Below are positions 1-11,392 of a stretch of 64,000 nucleotides of DNA, one piece after another. Numbering within the stretch: the stretch's first letter is position 1; the number at the start of each line of letters is the position of its first letter. The notes beneath the pieces are model-generated. The model was given only the letters and a program-made list of their open reading frames with translations, was not told where the DNA came from and did no database searches. Source of the DNA: Blumeriella jaapii. Its lineage: Eukaryota; Ascomycota; Leotiomycetes; Helotiales; Drepanopezizaceae. A program made the translations under genes and the position numbers. The stretch spans positions 1,612,001 through 1,676,000 of the forward strand of contig VWND01000064.1 in NCBI GenBank assembly GCA_009599575.1, given 5' to 3'.

Positions 1-305
1 CGAGCGTGCTCCCTTCACCGCCTCGCCTCGCCTCGCCTACTGTAGCTTGGGCGAGGGACCTGCTCTTCGTTAGGACGTGGATGGAGGGAGCGAGTTGGGG
101 GGGCAGTTAGTGGCGGTGGTGGTGGTGGTGGTGGTGGTGGGGAAATAGGGTTTGGATAATGTGTGCCATGTTCGCGATCTTTATCTTGATGTTGTGGTTG
201 TTGTTGCGTTGCTCGTTACTGAAATTGACGGCGGCTTACTTACTGCATCTGCATCTGTATCTATCTGGACGTGGTATTGTACAGTACCTAGCGCCCGCCC
301 GCCCG

Positions 306-396
306 CCAGCTCACTACCTACCTATCTACCTGTCTACCTGTCTACCTGTCTACCTGTCTACCTACCTACCTACCTACCTACCTACCTACCTACTGT
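306..396. repeat. CTAC/CTGT tetranucleotide microsatellite
   Basis: Alternating CTAC and CTGT tetramers, ending in a pure CTAC run. Imperfect units suggest an older array. Confidence 0.9.
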
Positions 397-506
397 AGTA
401 GTTTCGACATGACAAGTTCCACATATACCGCCGGTTCCCGAACCCCCAACGTTGTTTGTTCCAGGGCCTTTGTCGGGACGAGCTTGCGTGACGCGAGGAC
501 TAGGCG

Positions 507-507
<1 letters not shown>

Positions 508-546
<39 letters not shown>
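508..546. repeat. CT dinucleotide microsatellite
   Basis: An almost perfect CT run of about 19 units, followed by two near copies of a short segment containing CATTTACAGTACTCTC at about 546-606, so the flank is itself duplicated. Confidence 0.9.
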
Positions 547-551
<5 letters not shown>

Positions 552-918
552 TTTACAGTACTCTCTCTCCGTTTTCTCTCTCTCTCATTTACAGTACTCT
601 CTCTCCGTTTTCTCTCCGTCCATGCGTGCCTCATCCATCCACCATCCATCCCCCCCTCGCCCAAACCCACCGTGGCCCGCCCCGGCCCCGGCCCCGACCT
701 CGACCTCGACCTCGACCTGAACCGACCGCGGCGGTACATACATACATACATACCTACAGTACATACGCGAGTACGTCACGAGCCAGCCAGCCGCCGTCAG
801 TCCGTCCGTCCGTCCGCGTTTCCGTTCAACAGTCGCATCGAAGATTGAAAAAAAAAAAAGAGAAGAAAAAAAAAATACGGTGAACAGCGAGCCAAACGTC
901 GACAATGTGATATGACGC

Positions 919-985
919 TACTGTACTGTACTGTACTGTACTGTGCTGTACTGTACTGTGCTGTACTGTACTGTGCTGTACTGTG
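919..985. repeat. CTGTA pentamer microsatellite
   Basis: Tandem CTGTA with some CTGTG units. It is one of the denser members of the interspersed GTAC/CTGTA family described in the findings. Confidence 0.9.
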
Positions 986-1096
986 TGTATGTAGAATACG
1001 GGGTCGGAAGCGGCGCTTGGCTTGGCTGAAAGGGCTGGAAGGGGTCTCGCGTTTGGTCTGGGTTGGGAATCGAGATGCGCCTGTGTCTGTCCTGTG

Positions 1097-1209
1097 TGGA
1101 TGGATGGATGGATGGATGGATGGATGGATGGCTTGAGGCATTTACGGTACGGTACGGTACAGTACGGTACAGTGCGAGATGGATGGATGGATGGATGGAT
1201 GGATGGATG
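1097..1209. repeat. GGAT microsatellites flanking a CGGTA array
   Basis: Two GGAT arrays (1097-1134 and 1178-1209) bracket a short CGGTA/CAGTA pentamer array (1144-1172). Confidence 0.85.
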
Positions 1210-4200
1210 ATTTCTACTGGTATGTTTACTTTTTCCCAAAAAAAAATTCTTTTTTTTTTTCTTTTTTTTTTTTCCTTTTTTTTTCCGTGGAAGATGCGGG
1301 AGGAGCGTCTGCTGGCACCTCGCCTCGCTCGCTCGCTCGCTCGCTAGGTGCTGCTCTGCGCTCGGCTCTGGGAACGGTGGGTGGCGCTTGTCCGGGTGAA
1401 GCAAGGGCGTGGTGTGTACGGTACGGTACGGTACTGTAGGTATGTCTGTATGTATGTACATACTGAATAGTGATGTGGTGGCATTTGAGGCGTGGATCGC
1501 TCGCGGACAACGCAAAGTCGGCCAGCCGATCTTCTCTGCTGGTGATTGGCGGCGTGTCAGCATGAGACATTTTACATTTCGCTTCTGTTCGTTCCTGTTG
1601 TATGTACACAGTACACACACATACATACCGTAGCCGTTCCCTCAGTGCTGTGGACATGTGCAGCCATCGTCAAGATGGCGAAGGTTCACCATTTCATAGA
1701 TTGCCTGCCATTCACGAGAGAGATGAGGTTCCCCCGCGGTAAAGATAGAATAGATTGACCACGGATAAGCAAGCAAGCGATCATGCCACGCCGTTTCGCG
1801 ATCAAGATATTTTTAACTTTCGGCGACACCAGGGCGTTTATCGGTCGGAATTCGGAGGCCACTTCTGTAAGATTTGCTGCTCTGCTCCCCGAAGCGACGC
1901 ACATCCGCTAGCTGCAAACGGGAAGGTCCGGACTTCCAGGGTCTGGTCCCTCGCTTCAGTCGTCCGCGAAGCGAGAAGCCACTTACTTGGGTGTGTGTGT
2001 GTTGCTGGTCTTCTCCATCGAGACGACTCGAGACTCGAGACTCGAGTCACTCGGCTCGCTCGGGGCTGCGACATTGGCCGGGGTACCACGATACCCTTTT
2101 CATCTCATTTCGATCCTCTCGCGGCGTGATGTGATGACCGACGATCGATGTACAGTACCACGGTGTGCATGATACACCACGCCCGACGTTGCTGCGACTG
2201 AAACAGAAACACCAGAAGGTCAGATCGAGAAACGGCTGGGGGGGGGCGGAACCGCGAGCGAGGGAGAGGACGACGAGATGGTGGTGAGCCATCGCCATGG
2301 TCGTGGTTGTCAACCTGTCACGGGTGACGGGTTTCGTCATGATTGAGGCAACGCCGATTCGCTTTCGTCAGGTGTGCGCGGCACGGTAAGGTGTACATTG
2401 TTGTTGTCGTCATCGTCGAGGGCGACTCATCAAACAAAACAAGCATCCCGAAAAAGGGCTGAAACAAGCTGGCGTTGCGGGGTGGGGGTCTCGGGGGGGG
2501 GCTTTTCTTGATGGTCGTAGAGTTCGGTACTGTACGATGTACAGTACATACAAACTGTCCTGTGTACAGTACTGTATGTACATCAAGTTGTAGTCCTTCG
2601 GGGCATCCGTCAGAGCCTCAGGCCGTCGGGACGGAGAGAGAGGGTGTGTTGATTCGCGTACAGTACTACTCTACTCTACCGGACATACCAGACATACCAC
2701 ACAGATGCATACCTGGCCGTGGCACGGTCCACGAGCTGACGACAGGAGATGCTTGGCCTGATGATTGTTGGTGATGCCATTTGGTGCTGTGCTGTTCAGG
2801 AGGAGAGAGGAGAGGAGAGCAGAGCAGAGCAGAGCAGAGCAGAGCACAGCACACACAGCACAGCACAGCACACACGGCACAGTGGATAGGGACGATGGAA
2901 TTGATGGCATGGCGATTCGCGTCTGGGGAAGTGGGCATGATGCTGTGCTGTCGTGGCAGGAAGGATCGTCGAGTGTTCGTTCGTCTTCCACATTCACCGC
3001 ACGAGTCAGCGGATCAGGTGAGATGAGGTCAAGTCGGGCCCCAGATAAGGCGATGAGGACGTGGAAGAGTGAGCTGGTATCGTGAGCGTTGGTTAGTGAG
3101 ATGTGCCGTCGGTACACCGCCCGCAACGGGTGAGATGGATGCTTCCAGAGGATTCGGTCCAATTCCGAATCCGTCACGCTGGACAGGACCGACCGGGTTC
3201 GGGTCACACGACCTCGACCTCGATCTCCCGTCGCTGACGATGTTTGGGATTGGTGTCGGGTCGGGCGGGCACCAGCCCGCCATCCCGCCATCCCGCCAGC
3301 CTCGCCGCGTTTTCCAGATCTCCAATCTACACGGTGTAGAAGCACCAGCGCCTAAAATCCAATGGTCGTCACGTTTTGATTGGAACTCCTACGATGCGCA
3401 TCGGGGGATGGGGGGGGGGAAGGTTCCAATGGCTTCCATGGCCACGGCAGATTCATCATGGTGAGAAGTCGGTCGGCCTCTCTGATCTGTGCTTGCTCTA
3501 GACCATCGTCCTGGCAGTGCAAGGGACGAGAATAGAGCGAGGATCTCCATCCCTCTCTATCTCAGGATGCGTCGGGCCACGGTTTCTTGTGGAGAGTCGC
3601 ACTTCGTAGGAGGCCGCAGTGCTGTATACAAACTGTGGTTTGGTTTACCATTGACTGGACCTCATCTACTTGAAGTCAGACACGATGTTTCGTTTCGCTG
3701 GCGCCCGCGGTCCTGGTCCCGGTTGGGGTCGCAGGGTCACGGCACGCGGCTCGACAGAAGCAGATGAAGAAGAAGATAATAATACTTGATGATAAGAATA
3801 CTTCTAGATGGTGACGCGTACTGTAGATAGAAGTCCTCTGGACGGTACAGTGCAGTTTAGCAGAGGACAGTTCGTGGAGTACCGTACTGCCCATATCTTA
3901 CCTAGTGTATAGGTATACAGTAGTACTTCCTGTACCGTACAGTACATACAGGGTGAAGACGTATCGGGTCTGGTCACGGCGCTAGGGCCACCGGGCCACC
4001 ACACCACCACACCACCACCACACCACCCCGGGCCCCGCGATCTCGTCGAAGAACGTACATACATACAGGACCGTATAGTACAGAGTGTGTGCACACAGGA
4101 TCTGTACACTACACACAGTAACACGCGGCCAGGGTCGGGGGGTGCATGGAACGGGGCCTCACCGTTGCCGCTTACTGTAGGTGAGGGTGTGTGGGAGGTG

Positions 4201-4899
4201 TGTGGGAGGGTGAGTGGTGGTGGTTGTGGTTGTCGACGTACAGTATGGTAGCGTCCCGAGCATGTTGCAGATTGGCCGCGGGTTGGTGAATTGGATTGGA
4301 GTGGAATGGATGTGTCCTGTGTAGGTTCGTGTGCAATTGAGTGATGGTGGTGGGGGGGGAGGGGGGGGGGGAGGTGAGGTGAGGTGCGAAGTAAAAGGGA
4401 GAGAGGGAGAGACGGCGAGGTGGTGGTGGTGGTAGTGGTGGTGGTGTGGTGGCCTCAGGTATGAGGGGTGGGGGCCTCAGGTTGCGGTGGTGCTGGCCTC
4501 TGGTGGCCTCTGGGCCTCTGGTGGTCGGGTCTGTGGTGACTGTTCTGTACACAGTACAGTACTCTACCGTACCGTACCGTACCGTCCCCTACGGTCCTCT
4601 GTGGTGGCCTCAGGTCGCCCGGCTGCTGCGCGCGCTGCTGGCCTCAGGGGCTCTTGGGCCCGAACTGGCCATGGCCATTGCCATTGCCATCCATTCCCAT
4701 GGCCCTCGCATCTCGTGGTGCCCGTGACCCGCTTGTCCGGCTCGGGTCTAGCGCACGCCCAGCTGGGCCCCACGGCACTATCGCCATCCAGATGATCGAG
4801 CGGATCCCGCGCGCTCCACCCGCAGCACCAGCCCCCGCCAGCCCAGGCCCGAACGGACTTTAGCGCCCAGGCTCCGCTTTTCCCACCGCGCCCACCCTG

Positions 4900-6845
4900 G
4901 CCGCGTGCCCACCGCTCCACTTTGCCGCGTCCCACTTTTCCCTCCTGTGCCCTCCCCTTCAGTCGTCTGCGGTCTGGCAGCTGCGGGACCGTTCTTCGCC
5001 CAGTCCAGGCCGCCCCTGCCAAAACCTACACCTCGACTCACCCAGACCTTTACATACACAGACACAGATACAGTACCCGCCAGTACACAGTACAGTACCT
5101 CCCCACCGTGCTGCCCTCTACCCCCCGCGCCACCGTACGTCCCGGTACGGGACGGTATGCAGTACTTATCATCCACCACACCCCCCCCCCCCTTCCCTTC
5201 CTTTCCAAAACCTTGTGCTGCTTTCCACAATCAGTCATCATCCATCCGCTATACAACGCTTCCCTTCCCTCCTCCCCCCCCCCATCGTTGTCCCCCTCCC
5301 CCCCTTCCCTCCTCCTCCTCCTCCCCTCCGCCTCCGACTCCTCCATCTCTCTCTTCATCCTCCGTCATTTCCGCTCCGCCTTCCATCCCCCGACCAACAA
5401 CGACAAAACAGCCTCTCTCCCACACGCCCGCACTCCCACACTCTCACACTCTCCCATCTCGAATCCGTCGATCACGCACGTCCGGGCCCGACCAGCTGCC
5501 AGCTTCCACCTCGCACCTCCCACCTCCCACCTCGCACCTCCTCCCTCCCAGCTCCGACAGCGTCATCCCCCAATCCATTCAGCCACTTGCTCCCCCCGCC
5601 AACGACATTCCTCGATCCCGCCCGCACCCGCCCGGCTCAAACCAATCTGAGGCGAACCGTCTCGGGCTCGTGCCCGCTCCGCTCTCTTTGTCCACGGGTC
5701 CGGTCTGCGGGAAATCAAGCCCACAAAGAAACCTGGCCTCGACATCTCCAGCGAGCATCGTCAGCATCGTCAGCGTCCTCATCGATCCCACCCGACCTCT
5801 GGACCGTGGACGAAAAACCGCAGCCTCATCCCATCAATCCCATCAATCCCACCTGCGCTCCCAACCCAACCCTCGACTCCGTCATCTCGGTCGTGCTCAG
5901 CGGATAAGGCAGACGGAGAGCGAGCTCTTCGACTTCCTCTTCCATCGACCCGACTCGAATAACACATGATTTCAACGACAGAGCCCGAGATTGTCGCCCA
6001 CTAGACGACGGCTCGCTCCCCTCCGCCATCCGACGATCTCCATCATCCACCCTCCCGCGAGCCCACGATCTAACGCCTCGAACTTCTCCCTCCCATCCGT
6101 CCACTCGGCCACGACGATCTTCACCTTCGATCCACGTAATCCCCTCTGCCGTTGGGGTGCGTGTGCTGCCGAGACACCGAGCCAGTCCGTCGATTGTCAC
6201 CACGCGATCTCTTCCCACACCACACACAAACACACTCCGGCAGTACGTGTGCTCGGGCCCGCTCGCTGAGGCGACCTCGACATCTCGGACACTCGTTCTC
6301 TCTCGATACGGTTCCTCTTTTTTTGGCGCTCATGTTAGCATAACGACCTTCTCATTTGATTCGGACTCTGGTCCTCCTGTTACGACTATCACACATAATT
6401 TCCTTCTGTAAGCGATTCGAATACCCATCAATGAGCCTCTGACACCCCCGACGTACGATACACATCCCGACTTTTTTTACCAGCTATTCCCTTTTTGTTT
6501 GGTTTCGGTGCTCTCCATTCCCTCGATATAGCGTTGCCAGCCTGTTGTTTACTCGCCTTCACACCTTCCCCATTCGGCTCGTCGATAGCTCGTCTGGAGC
6601 CCAGCTCCGTGTGCCAACACCGTTGTTTAGAGAAGACAAAAGCATCTCACCGCCCACTTCCTGCTCCGTGGCACTCTCTGCGGGAGAGGCCTAAAAAAAA
6701 ACGCATTGCCGCTGTACCACCAATCACGCACTTGCCTCCCTCGAGATCTAATTTCTCCACTCCTCGCTCCCCGATCTCTTCTCTCTCTCTCCCCACGGGC
6801 ACAACAACCGCAGCAGCACCACCGTCACCACTCGCCTCTGCCGCC
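4900..6845 (+). promoter_or_regulatory. Pyrimidine-rich upstream region of the kinase gene
   Basis: The plus strand becomes strongly C/T-rich from about 4900 and stays so to the kinase start, with C runs at 5179-5190 and 5272-5283 and TCC/CTC repeats at 5300-5345. Such CT-rich stretches are common in promoters and leaders of highly expressed genes in filamentous fungi; assigning this one to the kinase downstream is inference. Open frames here (for example 4905-5969) are Pro/Ser-rich translations of the biased sequence and resemble no family. I cannot place the transcription start. Confidence 0.4.
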
Positions 6846-8815
6846 ATGGAGTGTCTTCGCGATTCGTTCTACGATGGTGTCGTCCTTGATGGACGGTTCA
6901 AGACGGTCTCTCCCCTCAACCATGGCTCCTTTGGCATGGTCTTCATGGCCGAGGATCTCACCAACCACGAGATGGTCGCCGTCAAGTGCCTGACGAAGAA
7001 GTCCGCCGTCACCGACGGGGATTACTCCTTTGCCGTGGATGAGAAGTCGGAGGAGCTGGCCTGCCACGCGCGGCTGGGTAACCACGCCAACATCGTCAAC
7101 ATGATCCACTCCTTCGAGACCGAGGCCCACATCTACCTCGTCCTCGAGTTCTGCTCCCGCGGGGACCTGTACGAGGCCATCCGCACGGGCACCGGCCCCC
7201 TCGAGACGGAACACGTGCGTCAATTCATGCTCCAGCTGGTCGATGCCGTGGCACACATCCACTCCAAGGGCATGTACCACCGAGACATCAAGCCCGAGAA
7301 CATCTTCCTCACCGAAGAGGGCGAGATGAAGCTCGGGGACTTTGGGTTGGCGACCACGGACGAGTGGACGTACGAGACGACGGTGGGCAGCGACCGCTAC
7401 ATGTCTCCGGAGCAGTACGATTCCGCCGGCGCCGGCTACGCCCCTGACAAGGCGGACATCTGGGCCATCGGCATCTGCTTGTTGAACATTCTGTTCTCGC
7501 GCAATCCTTTCACGACCCCCACCGAGTCCGACCCTCTCTTCCTCGACTTCTCCCGCGACCCGCAGTCCCTCTTCGATGTCTTCCCCACCATGTCCATGGA
7601 CACGTACGAGGTCATCTCTTGCTGCCTGAGCTTGGATCCCCGCAAGCGTTCCTTGGACGGGGCTCGGGAGGCGCTCGAGAGTCTGGTCAGCTTCACCACC
7701 TTCGACGAGGCCTTGGACGACTTCTGCGTAGCCGAGAGACGGTGCATCGCCAGTGCCAATCGCGAACCCCTGCGCACCCCATCCCTCCAGAGCCCTCCCG
7801 TCGACACCGGCTCCTTCCCATGGGCCAGGCGCTCCAGGCCAGCCCGCCTCAGCAGTTCCGTCAACTGTCGGTCATTCCAGACGACGAGAGCTACGACTCG
7901 GAGGATCTGTTCCCCAGCTCGGCCGAGAGCAACCAGGACTGGTTCTCCATGGGACAGCAGACCCCGTCGCTGGCATCCCTGATGGACTCTTCGCTGGGAG
8001 CGTCGATGGATTCCATGGCCATCCGACTGCCCACGAAGGCCGCCGGTCCCCCCAAGGCTGCCTCCCCTCTCGTGTCGGGTTCCCTCCCGATCACCATGTC
8101 GAAGCCCAAGCCGCTGCCCTCCCTCTCGACCATCTTTGGGGGCAAGAACGAGGTCACGTCCAAGAGCTGGAGCGACCTGTGGGACGAAGACATCGAGGAA
8201 GAGGAGGAAGCCGTCAATCAACTCAAGGCGCGCCAGATGCAGAATGCCCGCACCTGGAGTCACGAAAGCCAGCACGAGGCGACGGGTGCGACTGGCCGGG
8301 AGCCCCTGGCGCCAACCGACTCTTCGTTTGTACATATTTCAAAGATGGACCACCACGATGGCCTGGCCGTCACCAGCGATATCGATGGAGACTTGGTTGC
8401 CGATGGATTCTTCTTCCACGACACGGTCGAGAAGGAGATGATCATCCCCCCATTCTCTCCCCGATACTCGCCGCCCCCCAAGCGCGCCAGCACCGACAAG
8501 TGGTCCAAACTGGGGCAACGTCGTCGGGCCTACACCGGATCCTCCGACGCGGAGAAATCTCCGGACGCGGAGAAATCTCCCCTGTCGTCGTGGAAGGCTC
8601 GTCGTCACGTGGGATTGGGGTTCTCTGGATTTGCTGGCGTTGGCGTTTGGGATAAATCGAACTACACTTTTGTCAAGGAGATGAATGTTAAGGACAAGGC
8701 GAAGGGATGTCCTTGGGCGAAGGAACGGGCTCGCGATCATCATGGCTACAAACGCCATGGTGACCCGATGTCGGACCTGGAATGGACGGGGGGGTTCAAT
8801 GACCTCCATTTGTGA
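6846..8815 (+). CDS. Ksp1-type serine/threonine protein kinase, frameshifted
   Basis: The start ATG lies in a strong fungal context (GCCGCCATGG). Residues 1-330 form a complete kinase domain: NHGSFG loop at 25-30 (first Gly of the usual GxGxxG is Asn), VAVK with Lys47, HRDIKPEN at 145-152, DFG at 165-167, and SDRYMSPEQ in the activation segment. Family knowledge: yeast Ksp1 is linked to PKA and TORC1 and affects filamentous growth and autophagy; whether this protein does is inference. The frame opens at 6495 but lacks homologous-looking sequence before 6846. Near 7826 the frame shifts by one base: upstream ends in SFPWA, and the next frame continues at once with a plausible Ser/Pro-rich acidic tail (QALQASPPQ onward) to TGA at 8813-8815. 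No GT-AG intron that repairs the frame without loss is obvious, so a missing C in GGGCCAGG (assembly error or real mutation) is the simplest reading. Corrected length would be about 655 residues. Confidence 0.85.
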
Positions 8816-9185
8816 GTGGGTTGAGGGTGGTTTCTACCTTCACTTGTGGTCTCTCGGCAGCGATGATCTCGGGGCTTTTCTACTGGTTCTGGCATCGATC
8901 TTGGATGATGGATGTCACAGTTGGGACGGAGGCACTGGATGATGTTTTGTCGTGAAGCTCGCTTTTCTGTGTATTAGATATCTCTCGGGACTTTGAAAAT
9001 ACCAGACAATTACCCACTCTACAGATCTGGGATTGCACTGCAAGTTCTTGGTGACGCCGTACCTGCTACGCTCTTCCGTTTTTTTCTTGGCTGATGTGGC
9101 GTGATGACCGAATCGCGTTAGATGGTTCGAGAGATGGATGATGGATGGTTGGTCAGTCGATGTGCATGGCGTTGTCTTGTGCTGT

Positions 9186-9835
9186 TTTTCTTCTTCTTCT
9201 GCTTCTTCTGCTTCTTCTGCTTCTTCTGCTTCTTCTGCTTCTTCTGCTTCTTCTTCTGCTTCTTCTGCTTCTTCTTCTGCTTCTTCTGCTTCTTCTGCTT
9301 CTTCTGCTTCTTCTGCTTCTTCTGCTTCTTCTGCTTCTTCTGCTTCTTCTGCTTCTTCTGCTTCTTCTGCTTCTTCTGCTTCTTCTGCTTCTTCTGCTTC
9401 TTCTGCTTCTTCTGCTTCTTCTGCTTCTTCTGCTTCTTCTGCTTCTTCTGCTTCTTCTGCTTCTTCTGCTCTGCTTCTACTGCTCTGCTTCTACTGCTCT
9501 GCTTCTACTGCTCTGCTTCTACTGCTCTGCTTCTTACTGCTCTGCTTCTACTGCTCTGCTTCTACTGCTCTGCTTCTACTGCTCTGCTTCTACTGCTCTG
9601 CTTCTACTGCTCTGCTTCTACTGCTCTGCTTCTACTGCTCTGCTTCTACTGCTCTGCTTCTACTGCTCTGCTTCTACTGCTCTGCTTCTACTGCTCTGCT
9701 TCTACTTCTTCTACTGCTTCTACTGCTTCTACTGCTTCTACTGCTACTACTGCTTCTACTGCTTCTACTGCTTCTTCTCTTCCTCTCTCTCCTCCTCTCC
9801 TCCTCCTCCTCCTCCTCTTCTTCCTACCCAGCTTC
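9186..9835. repeat. Large compound TTC/TGC microsatellite-minisatellite
   Basis: From 9186 to about 9470 the unit is the 9-mer CTTCTTCTG. From 9471 to about 9705 it becomes a 14-mer, CTGCTCTGCTTCTA. It then degrades through CTTCTA and TCC units to about 9835. All three plus-strand frames stay open, producing Leu-rich, Ser-rich or Phe/Cys-rich artefact peptides. Confidence 0.95.
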
Positions 9836-10078
9836 ACGTACATACCTACGTACCTACTTGCACACTCTTGCCGTCGCTAGTGCCCTTGCCCTTGCCGTTG
9901 CTCTTTTAAATATCCAACCGTATCTCTGCCTGAGTGTCTACCTGCCTGCGTGCCTGTCTGCCTGCGTAGTCCGTCAGTCTCTCGGTAGCGGGGCTTCGAC
10001 GTTCGTCTGTCTGTGTTCGTCTGTGTTCGTCTGTGTGTGTGTGTGGAGGGTGGGGAAGGGGGGGGGTTCCAAATGCTT

Positions 10079-10265
10079 TTCCTTCCTTTCTTCCTTCCTT
10101 CCTTTCTTCCTTCCTTCCTTCCTTTCTTCCTTTCTTTCTTTCTTTCTTTCTTTGTCGATCGACACGCTGCTTTTCGGCCTCTGGTGATTTGTGGATGTGT
10201 GGATGGATGGATGGATGTATGTATGGATGGATGTATGTATGTATGTATGGATGCATGGATGGATG
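10079..10265. repeat. CCTT/CTTT tract followed by GGAT/GTAT repeats
   Basis: A pyrimidine tract of CCTT and CTTT tetramers (10079-10155), then mixed GGAT and GTAT tetramers (10198-10265). Confidence 0.85.
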
Positions 10266-10493
10266 ACGGGAGGATGTCCGGTAGAGTATGTCTTTCCTCT
10301 GTGCTGTGCTGTGCTGAGCTGTAGGCTCGCACCCGTCGCTGGGATGGGATGGGATGGGATGGGTTGGTTTGGTTTGTGTTGGGTTGGGTTGCGATGCGAT
10401 GAGCTGCGATACGATGCGGTGGGTTGCGATGCGCTGCGATACGATGTGATGCAAAGTAAGAGATGCAATTTGCTCTTTCCGACTCCTTCCCAC

Positions 10494-10572
10494 AGTACAG
10501 TACAGTACAGTACAGTACAGTACAGTACAGTACAGTACAGTACAGTACAGTACAGTACAGTACAGTACAGTG
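10494..10572. repeat. ACAGT pentamer array
   Basis: About 15 uninterrupted ACAGT units, the longest pure member of the pentamer family in the window. The next 100 bases are CCTT/GCTT and GGAA tetramers. Confidence 0.95.
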
Positions 10573-11280
10573 CCTTCCTTTCTTCCTTGCTTCCTCGCTT
10601 CCTCGCTTCCTCGCTTGCTTGCTTTCTGTAGAAGGAAGCAGAAGGAAGGAAGGAAGGAAGGAAGGAAGGTTGTAGGTAGGTGTGTCAAGCGAGCGAATAA
10701 GCGAGCAAGCAAGCGATTAAGCAAGCGAGCAAGCGAGTATCAATGAATGCATTGGATGGACGGATAGTTAGGTGCGAGAAGGTTGTTGGCTGGTTGGTTG
10801 GCCTACCTGCTGTACCTGCCCTGCTGTACCTGCCCTGCTGTGCTGTGCTGTGCTGTGCTGCACGCAGGCTATATCGACTCATCTCATATCATGTCCATCC
10901 ATCGTTCAAACAGCTGGGGTACGGTAAGCCACACAAACCAAACCGAGCCCCCCCATGGGCCTGTGGGTGGGTGATGATGAGATGATGATGAGCATGTTAG
11001 CTCAGCTCAGCTCAGCTCGCTGTCGAGGAGGCTGTTACTGCCGATGAAGGATGGAGGTGGGTTTACAAGATGGGAAAAGGAATGGAAACCTGTCTGTCTG
11101 TCTGTCTGTCTGTCCGTTCGCTCACTGTTGTTGTTGTTGTTGTTATTCACGCTCGAGAGGAAGGTAGGTAGGTAGGTGGATTTACCAGATGTGACTGACT
11201 GACCATGGGGGAAAATGGATGGTTGGTTTTAATGGTGTACATACGAATGCGGGTTTCACATTTCGTGTTTTTTCGTATGC

Positions 11281-11392
11281 TGTACTGTACTGTACTGTAC
11301 TGTACTGTGCTGTAGATACACATTCCGCACTGTATTGTATTGTATTGTATGTATGTATGTATGTATGTATGTTTGTATGTATGTATGTATGT
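11281..11392. repeat. CTGTA pentamers and GTAT tetramers
   Basis: A CTGTA array (11281-11314), then TGTAT units grading into a GTAT array to 11392. Confidence 0.85.

Larger units (their letters stand above)
1..4900. other. Repeat-rich intergenic region, no gene recognised
   Basis: No open frame here resembles a protein family; the longer frames are translations of simple repeats. The stretch holds GGT repeats (112-140), CTAC/CTGT repeats (306-396), a CT tract (508-546), CTGTA pentamers (919-985), GGAT repeats (1097-1134 and 1178-1209), CGGTA pentamers (1144-1172, 1415-1436, 4563-4585) and A/T homopolymer runs near 850 and 1240-1285. GTAC-centred palindromes recur at about 2150, 2527-2580, 2660, 3820-3950 and 4545-4560. 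AG repeats lie at 2806-2850. Confidence 0.7.

Noticed and set aside
826..1626. 266-codon open frame on the minus strand
   Set aside because: Mostly repeats ([20 protein letters not shown], poly-Lys) from microsatellites.
4905..5969. 354-codon Pro/Ser-rich open frame
   Set aside because: Composition follows the C/T bias of the region, overlapping frames are equally open, and no family motif is present.
9138..10187. 349-codon open frame on the plus strand
   Set aside because: It is a translation of the TTCTGC microsatellite; all three frames are open for the same reason.
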